Notes: generated from the letters alone by a model not told the origin. Positions 18,637-28,268 are shown, numbered from the stretch's first letter. The stretch is 64,000 bases of DNA from Rothia mucilaginosa (GCF_001061665.1 NZ_JVSP01000002.1:401177-465176), one strand, 5' to 3'. Numbers and translations are program-made.

Positions 18637-20295
18637 CTAGCCCTCGGCACCGGGGCGCTCGGCGCCGGAACGCTCGGAGGAACGGCGGCGGGTGCGGCGG
18701 CGCGGCTGACGCTCCGCGGACTTGCCCTCCACCGGCTGGCCCTCAACGCGGCGGGTGCGGCGACGCTGGCGGGGCGCACGCTCGGCGCGGGGTGCCTCGG
18801 ACTCAGAACCCGAACGCTCGGAGGAACGCTCGGAAGAGCGCTCAGAGCGGCGGCGGCCCTCGGAACGGCTACCCTTCTCGCCATCGCGGGAACGGCCACC
18901 GCGGCGGCTGCCCTTCTCACCGTCGCGGGAACGGCCACCGCGTCCACGGGAATCGCGGCGGGAACCGCGACCGTCACGGCTTTCGCGCTCCTCGCGGGCG
19001 TTGGCGAAGAACTCGTCGCCCATGCCCTCGGCCACGCGCTCCTCGCGGGGCAGGCGGCCCTTCGTACCGAGCGGAATGTTTAGGTCGTAGAAGAGGTGCT
19101 CGGAGGAAGAGTAGGTCTCCACAGGTTCGGGCACGCCCAGCTCGAGGGCGTCGTTGATGACCTTCCAGCGGGGCAGGTCGTCCCAGTCCACCAGGGTGAT
19201 GGCGGTACCCTCGTTGCCCGCGCGGCCGGTGCGGCCGGTGCGGTGCAGGTAGGTCTTCTCGTCCTCGGGCACGCGGTGGTTAATCACGTGGGTCACGTCG
19301 TCGACGTCGATACCGCGGGCGGCCACGTCGGTGGCGACCAGGATGTCGACCTTGCCGGTGCGGAACGCCTTCAGCGCCTGCTCGCGGGCCACCTGGTTCA
19401 GGTCGCCGTGCAGGGGAGCGGCCGCGAAGCCGCGGTTGACGAGCTCCTCGGCCACGCGGGCGGCATCGCGCTTGGTCTTGGTGAAGATGATGGTGCGGCC
19501 GCGGCCCGTGGCGCGCAGGATGCGGCCAATCATCTCGTCCTTGTCGAGGTGGTGGGCGCGGTAGACGACCTGGCGAATCGACGCCTTGGTCTTCGAAGCG
19601 TCCTCGGGGTCGGCGGCGCTAATGCGCATGGGCTTGGTCATGTACTGGCGCGCCATGGCAATCACGGGGCCGGGCATGGTGGCGGAGAACAGCATGCTTT
19701 GACGCTTCTCGGGCAGGTAGCTGAGAATCTTCTCCACCGAGGGCTGGAAACCCAGGTCCAGCATTTCGTCGGCCTCGTCGAGGACCACGATCTTGACCTG
19801 CTTGAGGTTCAGGAAGCCCTGCTTGTACAGGTCGATGATGCGGCCGGGGGTGCCCACGACCACTTCCAGGCCGCGGCGCAGCAGCTCGGCCTGCGGCTCA
19901 ATCGGCACGCCACCGTAGAGGGTGGCGACGCGGGCGTTGCGCAGCTTCGCGGCGATGGCCAGGTCGTCGCCCACCTGAATGGCGAGCTCGCGGGTGGGAA
20001 CCAGAATCAGGGCCTGGGGTGCGCCGGGGTACTCCAGGTCGGCCCAACCCTCGTCGTCGCGGCCGACCACGCGCTGGATGGTGGGCAGACCGAAGCCGAG
20101 GGTCTTACCGGTACCGGTCTTCGCCTGACCAATGATGTCCTGACCAGACAGAGCCACGGGAAGGGTGAGCTCCTGAATGGGGAAGGGAGAGGTGATGCCA
20201 ACCGCCGCGAGGGCGTCGCTAATATCCTGGCGAACGCCGAAGTCGGCGAAGGACTTTGCAGTCTGAGTGGTTTCCTGCGTATTCGTTTCAGTCAC
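18637..20295 (-). CDS. DEAD-box RNA helicase with Arg/Ser-rich tail
   Basis: A 552-residue ATP-dependent RNA helicase for ribosome assembly or mRNA unwinding. Motifs in order: the Q-motif (SFADFGV...PIQ), Walker A AKTGTGKT, PTRELA, DEAD, SAT, and motif VI HRTGRTGR. After about residue 430 the tail is low-complexity and basic, with repeats such as RSRDGEKGSR and RSSERSSERS, probably an RNA-binding extension. It is followed 2 nt later by the methyltransferase gene. The start is a GTG with no good ribosome site. Confidence 0.92.
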   Translation of the reverse strand: MTETNTQETTQTAKSFADFGVRQDISDALAAVGITSPFPIQELTLPVALSGQDIIGQAKTGTGKTLGFGLPTIQRVVGRDDEGWADLEYPGAPQALILVPTRELAIQVGDDLAIAAKLRNARVATLYGGVPIEPQAELLRRGLEVVVGTPGRIIDLYKQGFLNLKQVKIVVLDEADEMLDLGFQPSVEKILSYLPEKRQSMLFSATMPGPVIAMARQYMTKPMRISAADPEDASKTKASIRQVVYRAHHLDKDEMIGRILRATGRGRTIIFTKTKRDAARVAEELVNRGFAAAPLHGDLNQVAREQALKAFRTGKVDILVATDVAARGIDVDDVTHVINHRVPEDEKTYLHRTGRTGRAGNEGTAITLVDWDDLPRWKVINDALELGVPEPVETYSSSEHLFYDLNIPLGTKGRLPREERVAEGMGDEFFANAREERESRDGRGSRRDSRGRGGRSRDGEKGSRRGGRSRDGEKGSRSEGRRRSERSSERSSERSGSESEAPRAERAPRQRRRTRRVEGQPVEGKSAERQPRRRTRRRSSERSGAERPGAEG

Positions 20296-20777
20296 TGGAC
20301 CGTATCTTTCTACCCCTGGTCGGGGTGTGTCGTCTCCCCGAAGGGGTAGGGGCCAGTGCCAGCGGGGCTGTGCAATGGCCGGTCGATATCGAAAGCCGGC
20401 CGCGGGAAATTCTAGTGCGGGAAATTCTGTCGAGAACGCCGCGCTCGGGTCGCTCCGGCGGGTGGGCCGGTGCGGTGTTGCGGGCTCGCCGCCCGGCGTA
20501 GGGGGTGCCGGGGTGCGGTGCCGCGCTGCGGCGTGATACTCGGGGTACAGTGTGGGTACGACCGGTCATTCACTTAACCCCTCAATATTAACCCGGATCG
20601 CTCCGGAACGCACCATCGGGAGGCTGTGGTGTACGCCCCTCGCGGCCGTTGCGGAGGCGTGCGGGAGGAACGCGGAAAGGGGCGAGGAATACTGCGAGAG
20701 GCCCCACGGATGCGCAGCGCCCCGCCGCTCCGCGGGTGAATCGCGGAGAGCGGGGCGTGCAGGGTACGATGCGGCGA
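20296..20777. other. Intergenic region between the helicase and the DUF3107 gene
   Basis: About 480 bases. It holds a GC-rich hairpin (20718-20757) near the DUF3107 stop and a 12-bp direct repeat GCGGGAAATTCT at 20402 and 20417. The helicase promoter and possibly a long 5' leader should lie here. No coding sequence is convincing. Confidence 0.45.
20718..20757 (-). terminator. GC-rich hairpin after the DUF3107 gene
   Basis: A stem of about 16 bp with a bulge and a 7-base loop. No U-tract follows, so termination is uncertain. Confidence 0.4.
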
Positions 20778-21005
20778 TTAGGCGCCGATGCCGAAGCCCA
20801 CGTGGCGCTTGGCGTCGCTACCGAGCTCGACGTAGCTGATCTGGCCGCCGGGAATCAGGGTGGTGTTGCCCTTATCGTCCATGATTTCCAGGATCGAGCC
20901 GTCCTCGATGGCCTTGGTGACCTTCTCGGTGAGAATTTCCTTAGCCTCGCTGGTCTCGACAACGATTTCGCGGGTGTTGTGGCGAACGCCAATCTTGATT
21001 TCCAT
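20778..21005 (-). CDS. DUF3107 family small protein
   Basis: 75 residues. The sequence MEIKIGVRHNTREIVVE, the central IMDDKGNTTLIPGGQISYVELG and the ending VGFG match the actinobacterial DUF3107 family, whose function is unknown to me. AAGGAG lies 6 nt before the ATG. It stands alone on the minus strand between the helicase and hemA. Confidence 0.85.
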   Translation of the reverse strand: MEIKIGVRHNTREIVVETSEAKEILTEKVTKAIEDGSILEIMDDKGNTTLIPGGQISYVELGSDAKRHVGFGIGA

Positions 21006-21194
21006 GGTTCTCCTTGCGGATGCTCTCGGGGCTCGCCGCCGGCCAACCGCGGTCGGGGCGCGCCTCTGCTTCGTTCTGTCTCTACCCTCTACTCTAGCGC
21101 GCGAGTGCCCCGCGGTACGGCCCGCCGCGGGCACTTCGCCCCGGGCTGAGAGCGAGCTGGGCTGAGCATATGCCGGGTACAGCGGGCACAGAAA

Positions 21195-21222
21195 GGGCCC
21201 GGCGCGCATGTTCGCCGGGCCC
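21195..21222 (-). terminator. Terminator after hemA
   Basis: A perfect 10-bp stem (GGGCCCGGCG/CGCCGGGCCC), 8-base loop and a short T run on the minus strand, 20 bases after the stop. Confidence 0.8.
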
Positions 21223-21241
21223 AATACACAAGCTCTATCGC

Positions 21242-22504
21242 CTAGTCGTCAGCAACCTGAATACCGTACAGAACCTCCAGTGCGTGCACGTACTCGTCCG
21301 TGCGGCCCTGAGCCGCCAGCATCTTCGCGCGCACCGTCGGGGTGTGCAACAGGGACTTCACGGTGCGGCGCATCGCGATTTCCAGCTGCTCGGCGGCGGC
21401 ACCGCATCCGAACTGGTTGCGGGCCTTCTCCAACTCGGAGTCGAGCACCGCCATCGTGTGCGAGCGCAGGGCCACAATGGCCGAGTCAATCGTGCGGGCG
21501 CGCTGGCGTGACAGGAAGGCGGCCAGCTCGGACTCCACGATGCGCAGCGCGGTGGCCACGGCCTCCTCGGTCTCTTCGGGGGCGGCCAAGCGCACTGACT
21601 CGAGCGTAATCAGCTCGACGTTTGGCAGGTCGGCCACAGAGGGATCGAAGTCGCGCGAGAGGGCCAGGTCGAGGATCGTGTGGTGACCGGCGGGAATCTG
21701 CTCGGGCTGAAGCGGCGCGGAGCCGCCCGAGCAACCGATAATCAGGTCGGCCTCGGCCATGGCCTGCTCCATGCCGCCCTCGGGCACCGCGAAAACATCG
21801 CGCTTGGCGGCGAACTCGGGGGCGCGTCCGGAACGGGAGTTCACCCAGATGTCGGTGCAGCCGCGGTCGCGCAGGGCCGCAATCGTGGCGCCCGCGTAGG
21901 CGCCGGTGCCGAACACCAGGGCGCGGCGGGTGGGCCAGTCCTTCTCGGTCACCTCGTCGGCCAAATCCAGGGCCACAGAGACGATGGAGCGTCCCTGCGA
22001 GCCCAGGAGGGTGTGCTGGCCGACCTGGCGGGCCGTGTGCGCGGCGTGTTCGAAGAGCTGAACCAGCTCGCCGGGCAGGGGGCGCTCATCCCGCTGTGCC
22101 TTCTCCTGGGCGGAGGCGAGGGCGCGGCGTACCTGGCCGGCAATCTCGCGCTCACCCACGACGGCGGACTCCAGGCCGGAGGCGACCGTCAGCAGGTGGC
22201 GGACGGCGTCCTCGCCCTCGTACAGGTCGAAGCTGCCGGAGACGAGTGCGGAATCCAGCCCAGACTGACCGGAGATGCTGGAGGTAATCATGTCGCGGAT
22301 GGCGGGCAGGTGCGCGGCAATGGGGAGCTGGACGTACATCTCGAGGCGGTTGCAGGTGGCCAGGACCACCGAACCGGTCACGCCCAGCTGACGGGCGTCG
22401 TCGCTAGAGAGGACGTCGGGTATGCCAGAGGCACCGGCGCTCAGGGCAGCGACGGTGGTTAGATCTACTGTGTGGTGCGATGCCACAAATGCATAAGTAC
22501 TCAC
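21242..22504 (-). CDS. hemA: Glutamyl-tRNA reductase
   Basis: 420 residues. It reduces glutamyl-tRNA to glutamate-1-semialdehyde, the committed step of C5-pathway heme synthesis. The catalytic Cys51 is in LATCNRLEMY; SGLESAVVGEREIAGQVRRA matches the family; a Rossmann segment (ALVFGTGAYAG) and C-terminal dimerisation helices follow. It is divergent from hemE and the rest of the heme operon; hemL, its partner, lies 10 kb away. The GTG start has TATGAT 9 nt upstream and no SD. Confidence 0.93.
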   Translation of the reverse strand: MSTYAFVASHHTVDLTTVAALSAGASGIPDVLSSDDARQLGVTGSVVLATCNRLEMYVQLPIAAHLPAIRDMITSSISGQSGLDSALVSGSFDLYEGEDAVRHLLTVASGLESAVVGEREIAGQVRRALASAQEKAQRDERPLPGELVQLFEHAAHTARQVGQHTLLGSQGRSIVSVALDLADEVTEKDWPTRRALVFGTGAYAGATIAALRDRGCTDIWVNSRSGRAPEFAAKRDVFAVPEGGMEQAMAEADLIIGCSGGSAPLQPEQIPAGHHTILDLALSRDFDPSVADLPNVELITLESVRLAAPEETEEAVATALRIVESELAAFLSRQRARTIDSAIVALRSHTMAVLDSELEKARNQFGCGAAAEQLEIAMRRTVKSLLHTPTVRAKMLAAQGRTDEYVHALEVLYGIQVADD

Positions 22505-22920
22505 TAGTGACTAATCATAACCGCCGGGGGTGACGGGCTGTAAAGCGCGCATAACCTAAGTGACTTCATGAAGTGTCATGTTGGCGGGGTGCGGATGAGG
22601 AATAACGGGGAGCAAGTACTTTCTAAAGGGTCCAAAAAATAGGCACGAGAGATAAGGAAAATAAACGCGGGTCGTCGCGGGTCATATGACCCAATGTATA
22701 AATAATCACTTCCGGGTGGCTCTCGGTGCACCAAACAGTGCCCTATAAGCCTCCCACTAGGGGTTTTATTCATGGGCGGCCGCGAATAGCCTCGCCCCGC
22801 TCCCTCTACATCGCGGACCAGATAAGGTAAGCCTGATATGTAACATAGTGAATCATGGGGGAACCTAAGCGTGACAAAGTGTCATAAAAACCCCTAACAA
22901 AACCTGTCACACTAGACACT
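22505..22920. promoter_or_regulatory. Divergent hemA-hemE regulatory region
   Basis: 416 noncoding bases, relatively AT-rich. A composite motif (AACCTAAG, then TGAC, then AAGTGTCAT) occurs at 22553-22579 and again at 22862-22885, upstream of hemA and hemE respectively. Copy 1 contains the 12-bp palindrome ACTTCATGAAGT (22563-22574). A DtxR/IdeR-like half-site (AAGGTAAGCCT) is at 22824-22834. Regulation by an iron or heme regulator is inferred. Confidence 0.5.
22514..22519 (-). promoter_or_regulatory. -10 box of hemA
   Basis: TATGAT on the minus strand, 9 nt before the GTG start, so the leader is very short or absent. Confidence 0.55.
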
Positions 22921-24096
22921 ATGAGCGAAAACCAGCAGCACACACTTCCGGCCGAAAGCTCTGCACCCTCGCAGACCCTGCCCACGCACCCCACCGATGC
23001 ACAACGCCCCCTGCTCACCGACGAGCAGCTCGCGCACCTGCCCGCGCAGCACCCCCTGCGCGCCGGAACCGCCGCATCCTCGCCCATGCTCCAGGCCCTC
23101 ACCGGCCGCCCCTTAAGCCACCGACCCGTCTGGTTCATGCGCCAGGCCGGCCGCTCTCTGCCCGAGTACCGCCGAGTACGCGAGGGCATCCCCATGCTGG
23201 AAGCCTGCCTCACCCCCGAACTGGCCGCGGAAATCACCGTGCAGCCCGTCCACCGCCACAAGGTCGACGCCGGCATCTTCTTCTCCGACATCATGATTCC
23301 CATGAAGCTCGCGGGCGTCAACGTGGACATCGTGCCCGGTAAGGGTCCGGTCCTCGACCGCCCCGTGCGCACCCTCGAGGATGTGCGCGCCCTGCCCGAA
23401 CTGACCGAAAGCGCCCTGGACCCCATCCGTGAGGCCATCGCCGCCACCGTCGAAATGCTCGGCGACACCCCGCTCATCGGCTTTGCCGGCGCACCCTTCA
23501 CCGTCGCCGCCTACATGGTTGAGGGCGGACCCTCCCGCGACCACCTGCGCCCGCGCACCATGATGCACGCCGACCCCGCCGCCTGGCACGAGCTGGCCGC
23601 CTGGGCCGCCCGCACCGCCGGCCAGTTCCTGCGCGCGCAGATTGAGGCGGGTGCCTCCGCCGTGCAGCTCTTCGACTCGTGGGCGGGCTCCCTCGGCGAG
23701 GGCGACTACCGCCGCTACGTGCAGCAGCACTCCGCCGAGACCCTGGACTCCGTGCGCGAGTACGGCGTGCCGCGCATCCACTTCGGCACTGGCACTGCCG
23801 CGCTGCTGCCCGCGATGCACGAGGCCGGCGCGGACGTCATCGGTGTGGACTACCGCCTGCCGCTCTCCGCCGCAAACACCCTGCTCAACGGCGCGGTGCC
23901 CCTGCAGGGCAACATCGACCCGGCACTGCTCGCCGCGGGCCCCGAAAGCCTCTACGCACACGTGGACGAAGTCCTCGCAGAAGGTAACGCCGCCCCCTCG
24001 CACGTGGTGAACCTCGGCCACGGCGTACCCCCGACCACCGACCCGCAGGTACTGACCGACCTGGTTCGCTACATTCACGAGAAGACGGCGAACTAG
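22921..24096 (+). CDS. hemE: Uroporphyrinogen decarboxylase
   Basis: 391 residues. It decarboxylates the four acetate side chains of uroporphyrinogen III to give coproporphyrinogen III. The signature PVWFMRQAGRSLPEYR is near residues 68-83, and the GFAGAPFTVAAYMVEGG and LFDSWAG segments are present. A 45-residue hydrophilic N-terminal extension precedes the conserved barrel. First gene of the heme operon; no clear ribosome site precedes the ATG. Confidence 0.95.
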   Translation: MSENQQHTLPAESSAPSQTLPTHPTDAQRPLLTDEQLAHLPAQHPLRAGTAASSPMLQALTGRPLSHRPVWFMRQAGRSLPEYRRVREGIPMLEACLTPELAAEITVQPVHRHKVDAGIFFSDIMIPMKLAGVNVDIVPGKGPVLDRPVRTLEDVRALPELTESALDPIREAIAATVEMLGDTPLIGFAGAPFTVAAYMVEGGPSRDHLRPRTMMHADPAAWHELAAWAARTAGQFLRAQIEAGASAVQLFDSWAGSLGEGDYRRYVQQHSAETLDSVREYGVPRIHFGTGTAALLPAMHEAGADVIGVDYRLPLSAANTLLNGAVPLQGNIDPALLAAGPESLYAHVDEVLAEGNAAPSHVVNLGHGVPPTTDPQVLTDLVRYIHEKTAN

Positions 24097-24120
24097 GGCG
24101 ACGAACTCGCGGGGCCGGCG

Positions 24121-24126
24121 TAGAAT
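24121..24126 (+). promoter_or_regulatory. Candidate internal promoter before hemY
   Basis: TAGAAT 25 nt after the hemE stop, with a GTG exactly 7 nt downstream that opens a 63-codon frame overlapping the hemY start. It could drive hemY and the downstream genes separately from hemE. Confidence 0.35.
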
Positions 24127-24183
24127 CGGCACCGTGGGAACCCACGACCACCGGCCACCAGCTGACAGACAAAGGAGAAAACC

Positions 24184-25773
24184 ATGGGGAATCACGATAA
24201 CCAGGCGCACCGATACACCGCGCAGGGACAGTCCTCCACCGCACGTCTGGCGGCACGAGCGGCTCACCGCGCCAACGACAAGGCGCCCACCGCCATCGTT
24301 ATCGGCGGCGGCCCCTCCGGCCTGATCGCGGCCCGCCGCCTCGCCGCGGCCGGCCTGCGCGTGACCCTGCTCGAGCAGCGTCCCCACCTCGGCGGTGCCG
24401 TGGGCGCGCACGAAGTCGGCGGCCTACTGCTGGACTCCGGCGCCGAATCCTTCGCAACCCGCAGCCCCATCGTGCGTGAACTCGTCGAGGAGCTCGGCCT
24501 GGGCGACCAGATTGTCACCCCCAATTCCTACGGTTCCTGGCTGTACCTGCCGCAGGGAGCCTGCCGCACCCCCAGCACCGGCATTATGGGTATTCCCGGC
24601 AATGTGAGCGATAAGTCGCTGATTCCCGTCATCGGTAAGAGCGGCCTGCGCCGTGCCCAGCTGGACCGCCTCCTGCCCGCCTCCGTGGGCGAGAAGGCGA
24701 AGACCCTGGGCGAGCTCGTGCGCCTGCGCATGGGCCAGAAGGTGCTCGATAACCTGGTCGCACCCGTGGTCTCGGGCGTGTACTCCACCCACCCCGACAA
24801 GCTCGACGTGGACGCCACCATCCCCGGCCTGCGCGCGGCCCTGCGCAAGCACGGCTCCCTCTCGGCAGCCGCGGCCGCCTTCCGTTCGGCGGCCCCCGCC
24901 GGCTCGCAGGTTGCGGGCATCGTGGGCGGCATGAACCAGCTCTCCGAGCGTCTCGTGGAGGAACTCTACGAGGCCGGCGTGCGCATCGTGACCAACTTTG
25001 ACGTCATCGCCGTGGACCGCGACGAATCCACCGGCCAGTGGTTCATCATCCAGCGCCACACCACTGACGGCGAGAACACGCCCCTCTACGCCGACTACCT
25101 GGTGCTCGCCACCGACGGCCCGACCGTGGCCCGACTCATCGGCCCGCACGTCTCCACCGCGCTGCCCGCCGTGGAACCCGGCCCCGAGGTCGCCCTCGTG
25201 ACCCTCGTCGTAGATGCGCCGGCCCTCAACCAGCACCCCCGCGGCACCGGCCTGCTCGTCTCGGAACAGGCCACCGCCGTGCGCGCCAAGGCCCTGACCC
25301 ACGCGACCGCCAAGTGGCAGTGGGTGGCCGACGAGGCCGGCCCGGACCGCCACGTGGTGCGCCTGTCCTACGGCCGAGGCGGCGAGGACTCCCGCTTCTC
25401 CGAGGTCGCCCTGGCTGACGAGCAGCTCATCACCCTGGCCCTGCGTGACGCAACCCGCATGACGGACGTGCCGCTCACCCGCAACAATCTGGTGGATGCG
25501 GACGTCGTGCGCTGGCGCGGTGTTTTGCCCGCCTCCACGCCGGGTCACCGCAAGCGCGTGCAGGAGTTCCGCGAGCGCGCCAGCGAGCTGGGCACGCTCA
25601 GCACCGTCGGCTCCTGGGCCGCAGGCTCGGGCCTCGTGGCCACGGTGCGCGACACCTACGAGCAGATGGACCGCCTCATCACCCACGCCGCCCAGAACTG
25701 GGAGGGCGTAAAGGCCCCCGAACCCAAGCAGGATGCGGCGCCCGCCCCCGGCACCAAGCCCAAGGGCGCGTAG
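24184..25773 (+). CDS. hemY: Coproporphyrinogen III oxidase (HemY/CgoX, protoporphyrinogen-oxidase family)
   Basis: A 529-residue FAD enzyme. The dinucleotide-binding GGGPSGLIAARRL lies near residues 41-53, followed by LLEQRPHLGGAVGAHEVGG. In organisms with HemQ the soluble enzyme oxidises coproporphyrinogen to coproporphyrin III, which fits the following hemQ and hemH genes. The N-terminal 35 residues and C-terminal 25 residues are hydrophilic extensions. AAAGGAG lies 6 nt before the ATG. Confidence 0.92.
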   Translation: MGNHDNQAHRYTAQGQSSTARLAARAAHRANDKAPTAIVIGGGPSGLIAARRLAAAGLRVTLLEQRPHLGGAVGAHEVGGLLLDSGAESFATRSPIVRELVEELGLGDQIVTPNSYGSWLYLPQGACRTPSTGIMGIPGNVSDKSLIPVIGKSGLRRAQLDRLLPASVGEKAKTLGELVRLRMGQKVLDNLVAPVVSGVYSTHPDKLDVDATIPGLRAALRKHGSLSAAAAAFRSAAPAGSQVAGIVGGMNQLSERLVEELYEAGVRIVTNFDVIAVDRDESTGQWFIIQRHTTDGENTPLYADYLVLATDGPTVARLIGPHVSTALPAVEPGPEVALVTLVVDAPALNQHPRGTGLLVSEQATAVRAKALTHATAKWQWVADEAGPDRHVVRLSYGRGGEDSRFSEVALADEQLITLALRDATRMTDVPLTRNNLVDADVVRWRGVLPASTPGHRKRVQEFRERASELGTLSTVGSWAAGSGLVATVRDTYEQMDRLITHAAQNWEGVKAPEPKQDAAPAPGTKPKGA

Positions 25774-25923
25774 CATCCCTCAAAGACTTCCCACGCCTGT
25801 GGGATGCCTCCTACCGCTTCGGGCGGGAAGAGCGCAGAATATTCACCAATCAAACGGTGCGCGGCTACGGAAGCCTCGCACCACGAACAGCGGGTTACCG
25901 CTGAGGAAAGGAAGAGAAGAACC

Positions 25924-26730
25924 ATGTCTCACCCCCACGCAGCACAGGGCGGCCACGGCCCCGGCGGTTACACCCACCCCGGCCAGGGTTACGGTGGCGC
26001 ACCCAAGGGCTACGCTGTTCAGCACTCCGCAGCCGACGAGAACCGTCGCGGTCGCGAAGAGGGCGAAACCCTGCACTACGCCCTGTACACCGTGTTCGCA
26101 CGCTCCGGCGCACGCCCGGCAGAGGCTAACACCGACGAGGCTCGCACCGAGTTCGAGAAGGTCGCCGAGCAGCTGGCCGCCGAGGGCGTGACTCTGCGCG
26201 GCATCTACGACGTTTCCGCAATGCGCGACAACGCCGACATCATGATCTGGACCCACGGTCAGAGCCCCGAGAAGCTGCAGGCAGCCGTGCGCAAGATTCG
26301 CCGCACCGCGCTGTTCTCCGGCACCACCATCGTCTGGTCCACCATGGGCGTTCACCGCGAGGCTGAGTTCACCCGCAACCACGCGCCCGCCTACGCCCGC
26401 GGCAAGGCCCCCGAGGCGTGGGTCTGCGTGTACCCCTTCGTGCGCTCCTACGACTGGTACTACATGAACCCCGAGCGTCGCGCCGAGATGCTGAAGAACC
26501 ACGGTATGAAGGCCATCGACTTCCCTCAGGTTCTGGCCAACACCGTCGCATCGTTCGGCCTGAACGACTACGAGTGGGTTCTGGCTCTCGAAGCACCTGT
26601 GCTGGTTGACCTGGTCGATCTGATGCGTCACTTCCGCAACACCGAGGCTCGCCTGCACGTTCGCGAGGACACCCCCTTCTACACCGGTCGCCGCATCGGT
26701 GCCGACGAAGTAGCAGAGGTTCTGGCGTGA
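25924..26730 (+). CDS. hemQ: Coproheme decarboxylase HemQ
   Basis: 268 residues of the chlorite-dismutase-like superfamily. It oxidatively decarboxylates two propionates of coproheme to make heme b. The catalytic Tyr is probably Tyr176 (RSYDWYYM) and the proximal heme ligand His193 (KNHGMKAIDFPQ). A Gly/His-rich stretch of about 40 residues precedes the conserved domain. The start is chosen at the ATG after a GGAAGAGAAG purine stretch; the hemH GTG overlaps its stop. Confidence 0.93.
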   Translation: MSHPHAAQGGHGPGGYTHPGQGYGGAPKGYAVQHSAADENRRGREEGETLHYALYTVFARSGARPAEANTDEARTEFEKVAEQLAAEGVTLRGIYDVSAMRDNADIMIWTHGQSPEKLQAAVRKIRRTALFSGTTIVWSTMGVHREAEFTRNHAPAYARGKAPEAWVCVYPFVRSYDWYYMNPERRAEMLKNHGMKAIDFPQVLANTVASFGLNDYEWVLALEAPVLVDLVDLMRHFRNTEARLHVREDTPFYTGRRIGADEVAEVLA

Positions 26731-28268
26731 GCCAACAGCCTCACGGCGCTACCCGCGGATGCGGTTGCTCCCACCCCGGTTCGCCCAGCGCGGTAGAGGC
26801 CGCCGCCGAGAACACCTCGGCTGTGTCCTCCGCCGCCGGCGTGGCCGGGGTGGCGGCGCGTCCCGCGCGTTTCGCCCCCGCACACACAAACCCCTCGGGC
26901 GAGGGCACCCTGAACGGCTCCCTCCTGCCCGATGATGTCATCCCCAACCGCACCGATCCCGCCAACACGGCCTCCAACGGCCCGGCGCGGCTGACCGAGC
27001 AGACCCTGGGGGAGTACCGCAGCGAGCGGACCATCATCCGTGTTCGCGCCGAGGAACCCCGCCCCTACGACCTGGTGATTCTCTCCTCCTTCGGCGGCCC
27101 CGAGGGCCAAGAGGACGTCATCCCCTTCCTGCGCAACGTGACCGCCGGCCGCGGCATCCCGGACGAGCGCCTCGAAGAGGTCGCCACCCACTACCGCGCC
27201 AACGGCGGTGTTTCGCCGATTAACGAGCAGAACCGCGCCCTGCTCGCCGCGCTACAGCAGGCGCTGGCCGAGCGCGGCCCGCACATCCCGATTACCTGGG
27301 CGAACCGCAACTGGAAGCCCTACGTGAAGGACGTGCTCGCCGAGGCCTACGAGAACGGCCACCGCAACGTGCTGGTGCTGGCCACCAGCGCCTACCCGGG
27401 TTACTCAAGCTGCCGCCAGTACCGCGAGGACTACGGCATCGCGCTTCAGCAGCTCGGCCTGGAGGGCCGCATGCACGTGGGCAAGATCCGCCAGTTCTTT
27501 GACGTTCCCGGCTTCGCCCGCGCCTTCGCCGACGGGCTGAAGGACGGCCTCGCCACGGTGCGCGAACAGCTTGCCGCACGCGATAGCGGTTCGCTCAATC
27601 CACGCCTACGCATCATGTTCTGCACCCACTCGGTACCCACCTCCGCCGCAAACGAGGCGGGCCCGCGCGGCGTGAACTACGAGGGCGGCTCCGCCTACGT
27701 GGAGAAGCACCTGCAGGTCGCCCGCGCCGTGCTTTCGCTCGTGCGCGATGAGGCCCCGCAGCTTCTGCAGAACGTCGAATGGGAGCTGGTGTACCAGTCC
27801 CGCTCCGGCCCGCCGTCCATGCCCTGGCTGGAACCGGACGTCAACGACGCCCTGGAGGCGCTGCCCACCCCCGCCAACCCCGGCGAGGACGGCGAGGCCC
27901 CCGTGGAAGGCGTCGTGCTGGTGCCCCTCGGCTTCGTCTCCGACCACATGGAGGTGAAGTGGGACCTCGACACCGAGGCCCTGGACACCTGCGAGCGCCT
28001 GGGCGTGGTGGCCGTGCGCACCCCGACCCCCGGTACGCATCCGGCGTACGTGGAGTCGCTGCGCCGCCTCATTGAGGAGCGCGTGGAAAACGACATTCCC
28101 GCCGACCTGCGCCCCGGACGTGAGAGCGTCTGCGCTCCGAGCGCGAGCGGCCAGTACGGCTGGTTCGACGAGTGCGAGCCGGGCTGCTGCAAGCCGGGCC
28201 GTGGCGCGGAGAAACCCGTCATCGCCGAATATTGCATCGGATGCACCGACCGGTCCGAAGAGGACTAG
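26727..28268 (+). CDS. hemH: Coproporphyrin III ferrochelatase
   Basis: 513 residues. It inserts ferrous iron into coproporphyrin III. The N-terminal 110 residues are an unusual extension starting with a Cys pair (GCGC) and rich in Ala/Ser. The chelatase core begins at PYDLVILSSFGGPEG. Cys in GYSSCRQYRED and the C-terminal Cys cluster (about residues 470-508, ECEPGCC and CIGC) suggest the [2Fe-2S] cluster known in actinobacterial ferrochelatases. The GTG start overlaps the hemQ stop by 4 nt. Confidence 0.92.
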   Translation: MSQQPHGATRGCGCSHPGSPSAVEAAAENTSAVSSAAGVAGVAARPARFAPAHTNPSGEGTLNGSLLPDDVIPNRTDPANTASNGPARLTEQTLGEYRSERTIIRVRAEEPRPYDLVILSSFGGPEGQEDVIPFLRNVTAGRGIPDERLEEVATHYRANGGVSPINEQNRALLAALQQALAERGPHIPITWANRNWKPYVKDVLAEAYENGHRNVLVLATSAYPGYSSCRQYREDYGIALQQLGLEGRMHVGKIRQFFDVPGFARAFADGLKDGLATVREQLAARDSGSLNPRLRIMFCTHSVPTSAANEAGPRGVNYEGGSAYVEKHLQVARAVLSLVRDEAPQLLQNVEWELVYQSRSGPPSMPWLEPDVNDALEALPTPANPGEDGEAPVEGVVLVPLGFVSDHMEVKWDLDTEALDTCERLGVVAVRTPTPGTHPAYVESLRRLIEERVENDIPADLRPGRESVCAPSASGQYGWFDECEPGCCKPGRGAEKPVIAEYCIGCTDRSEED

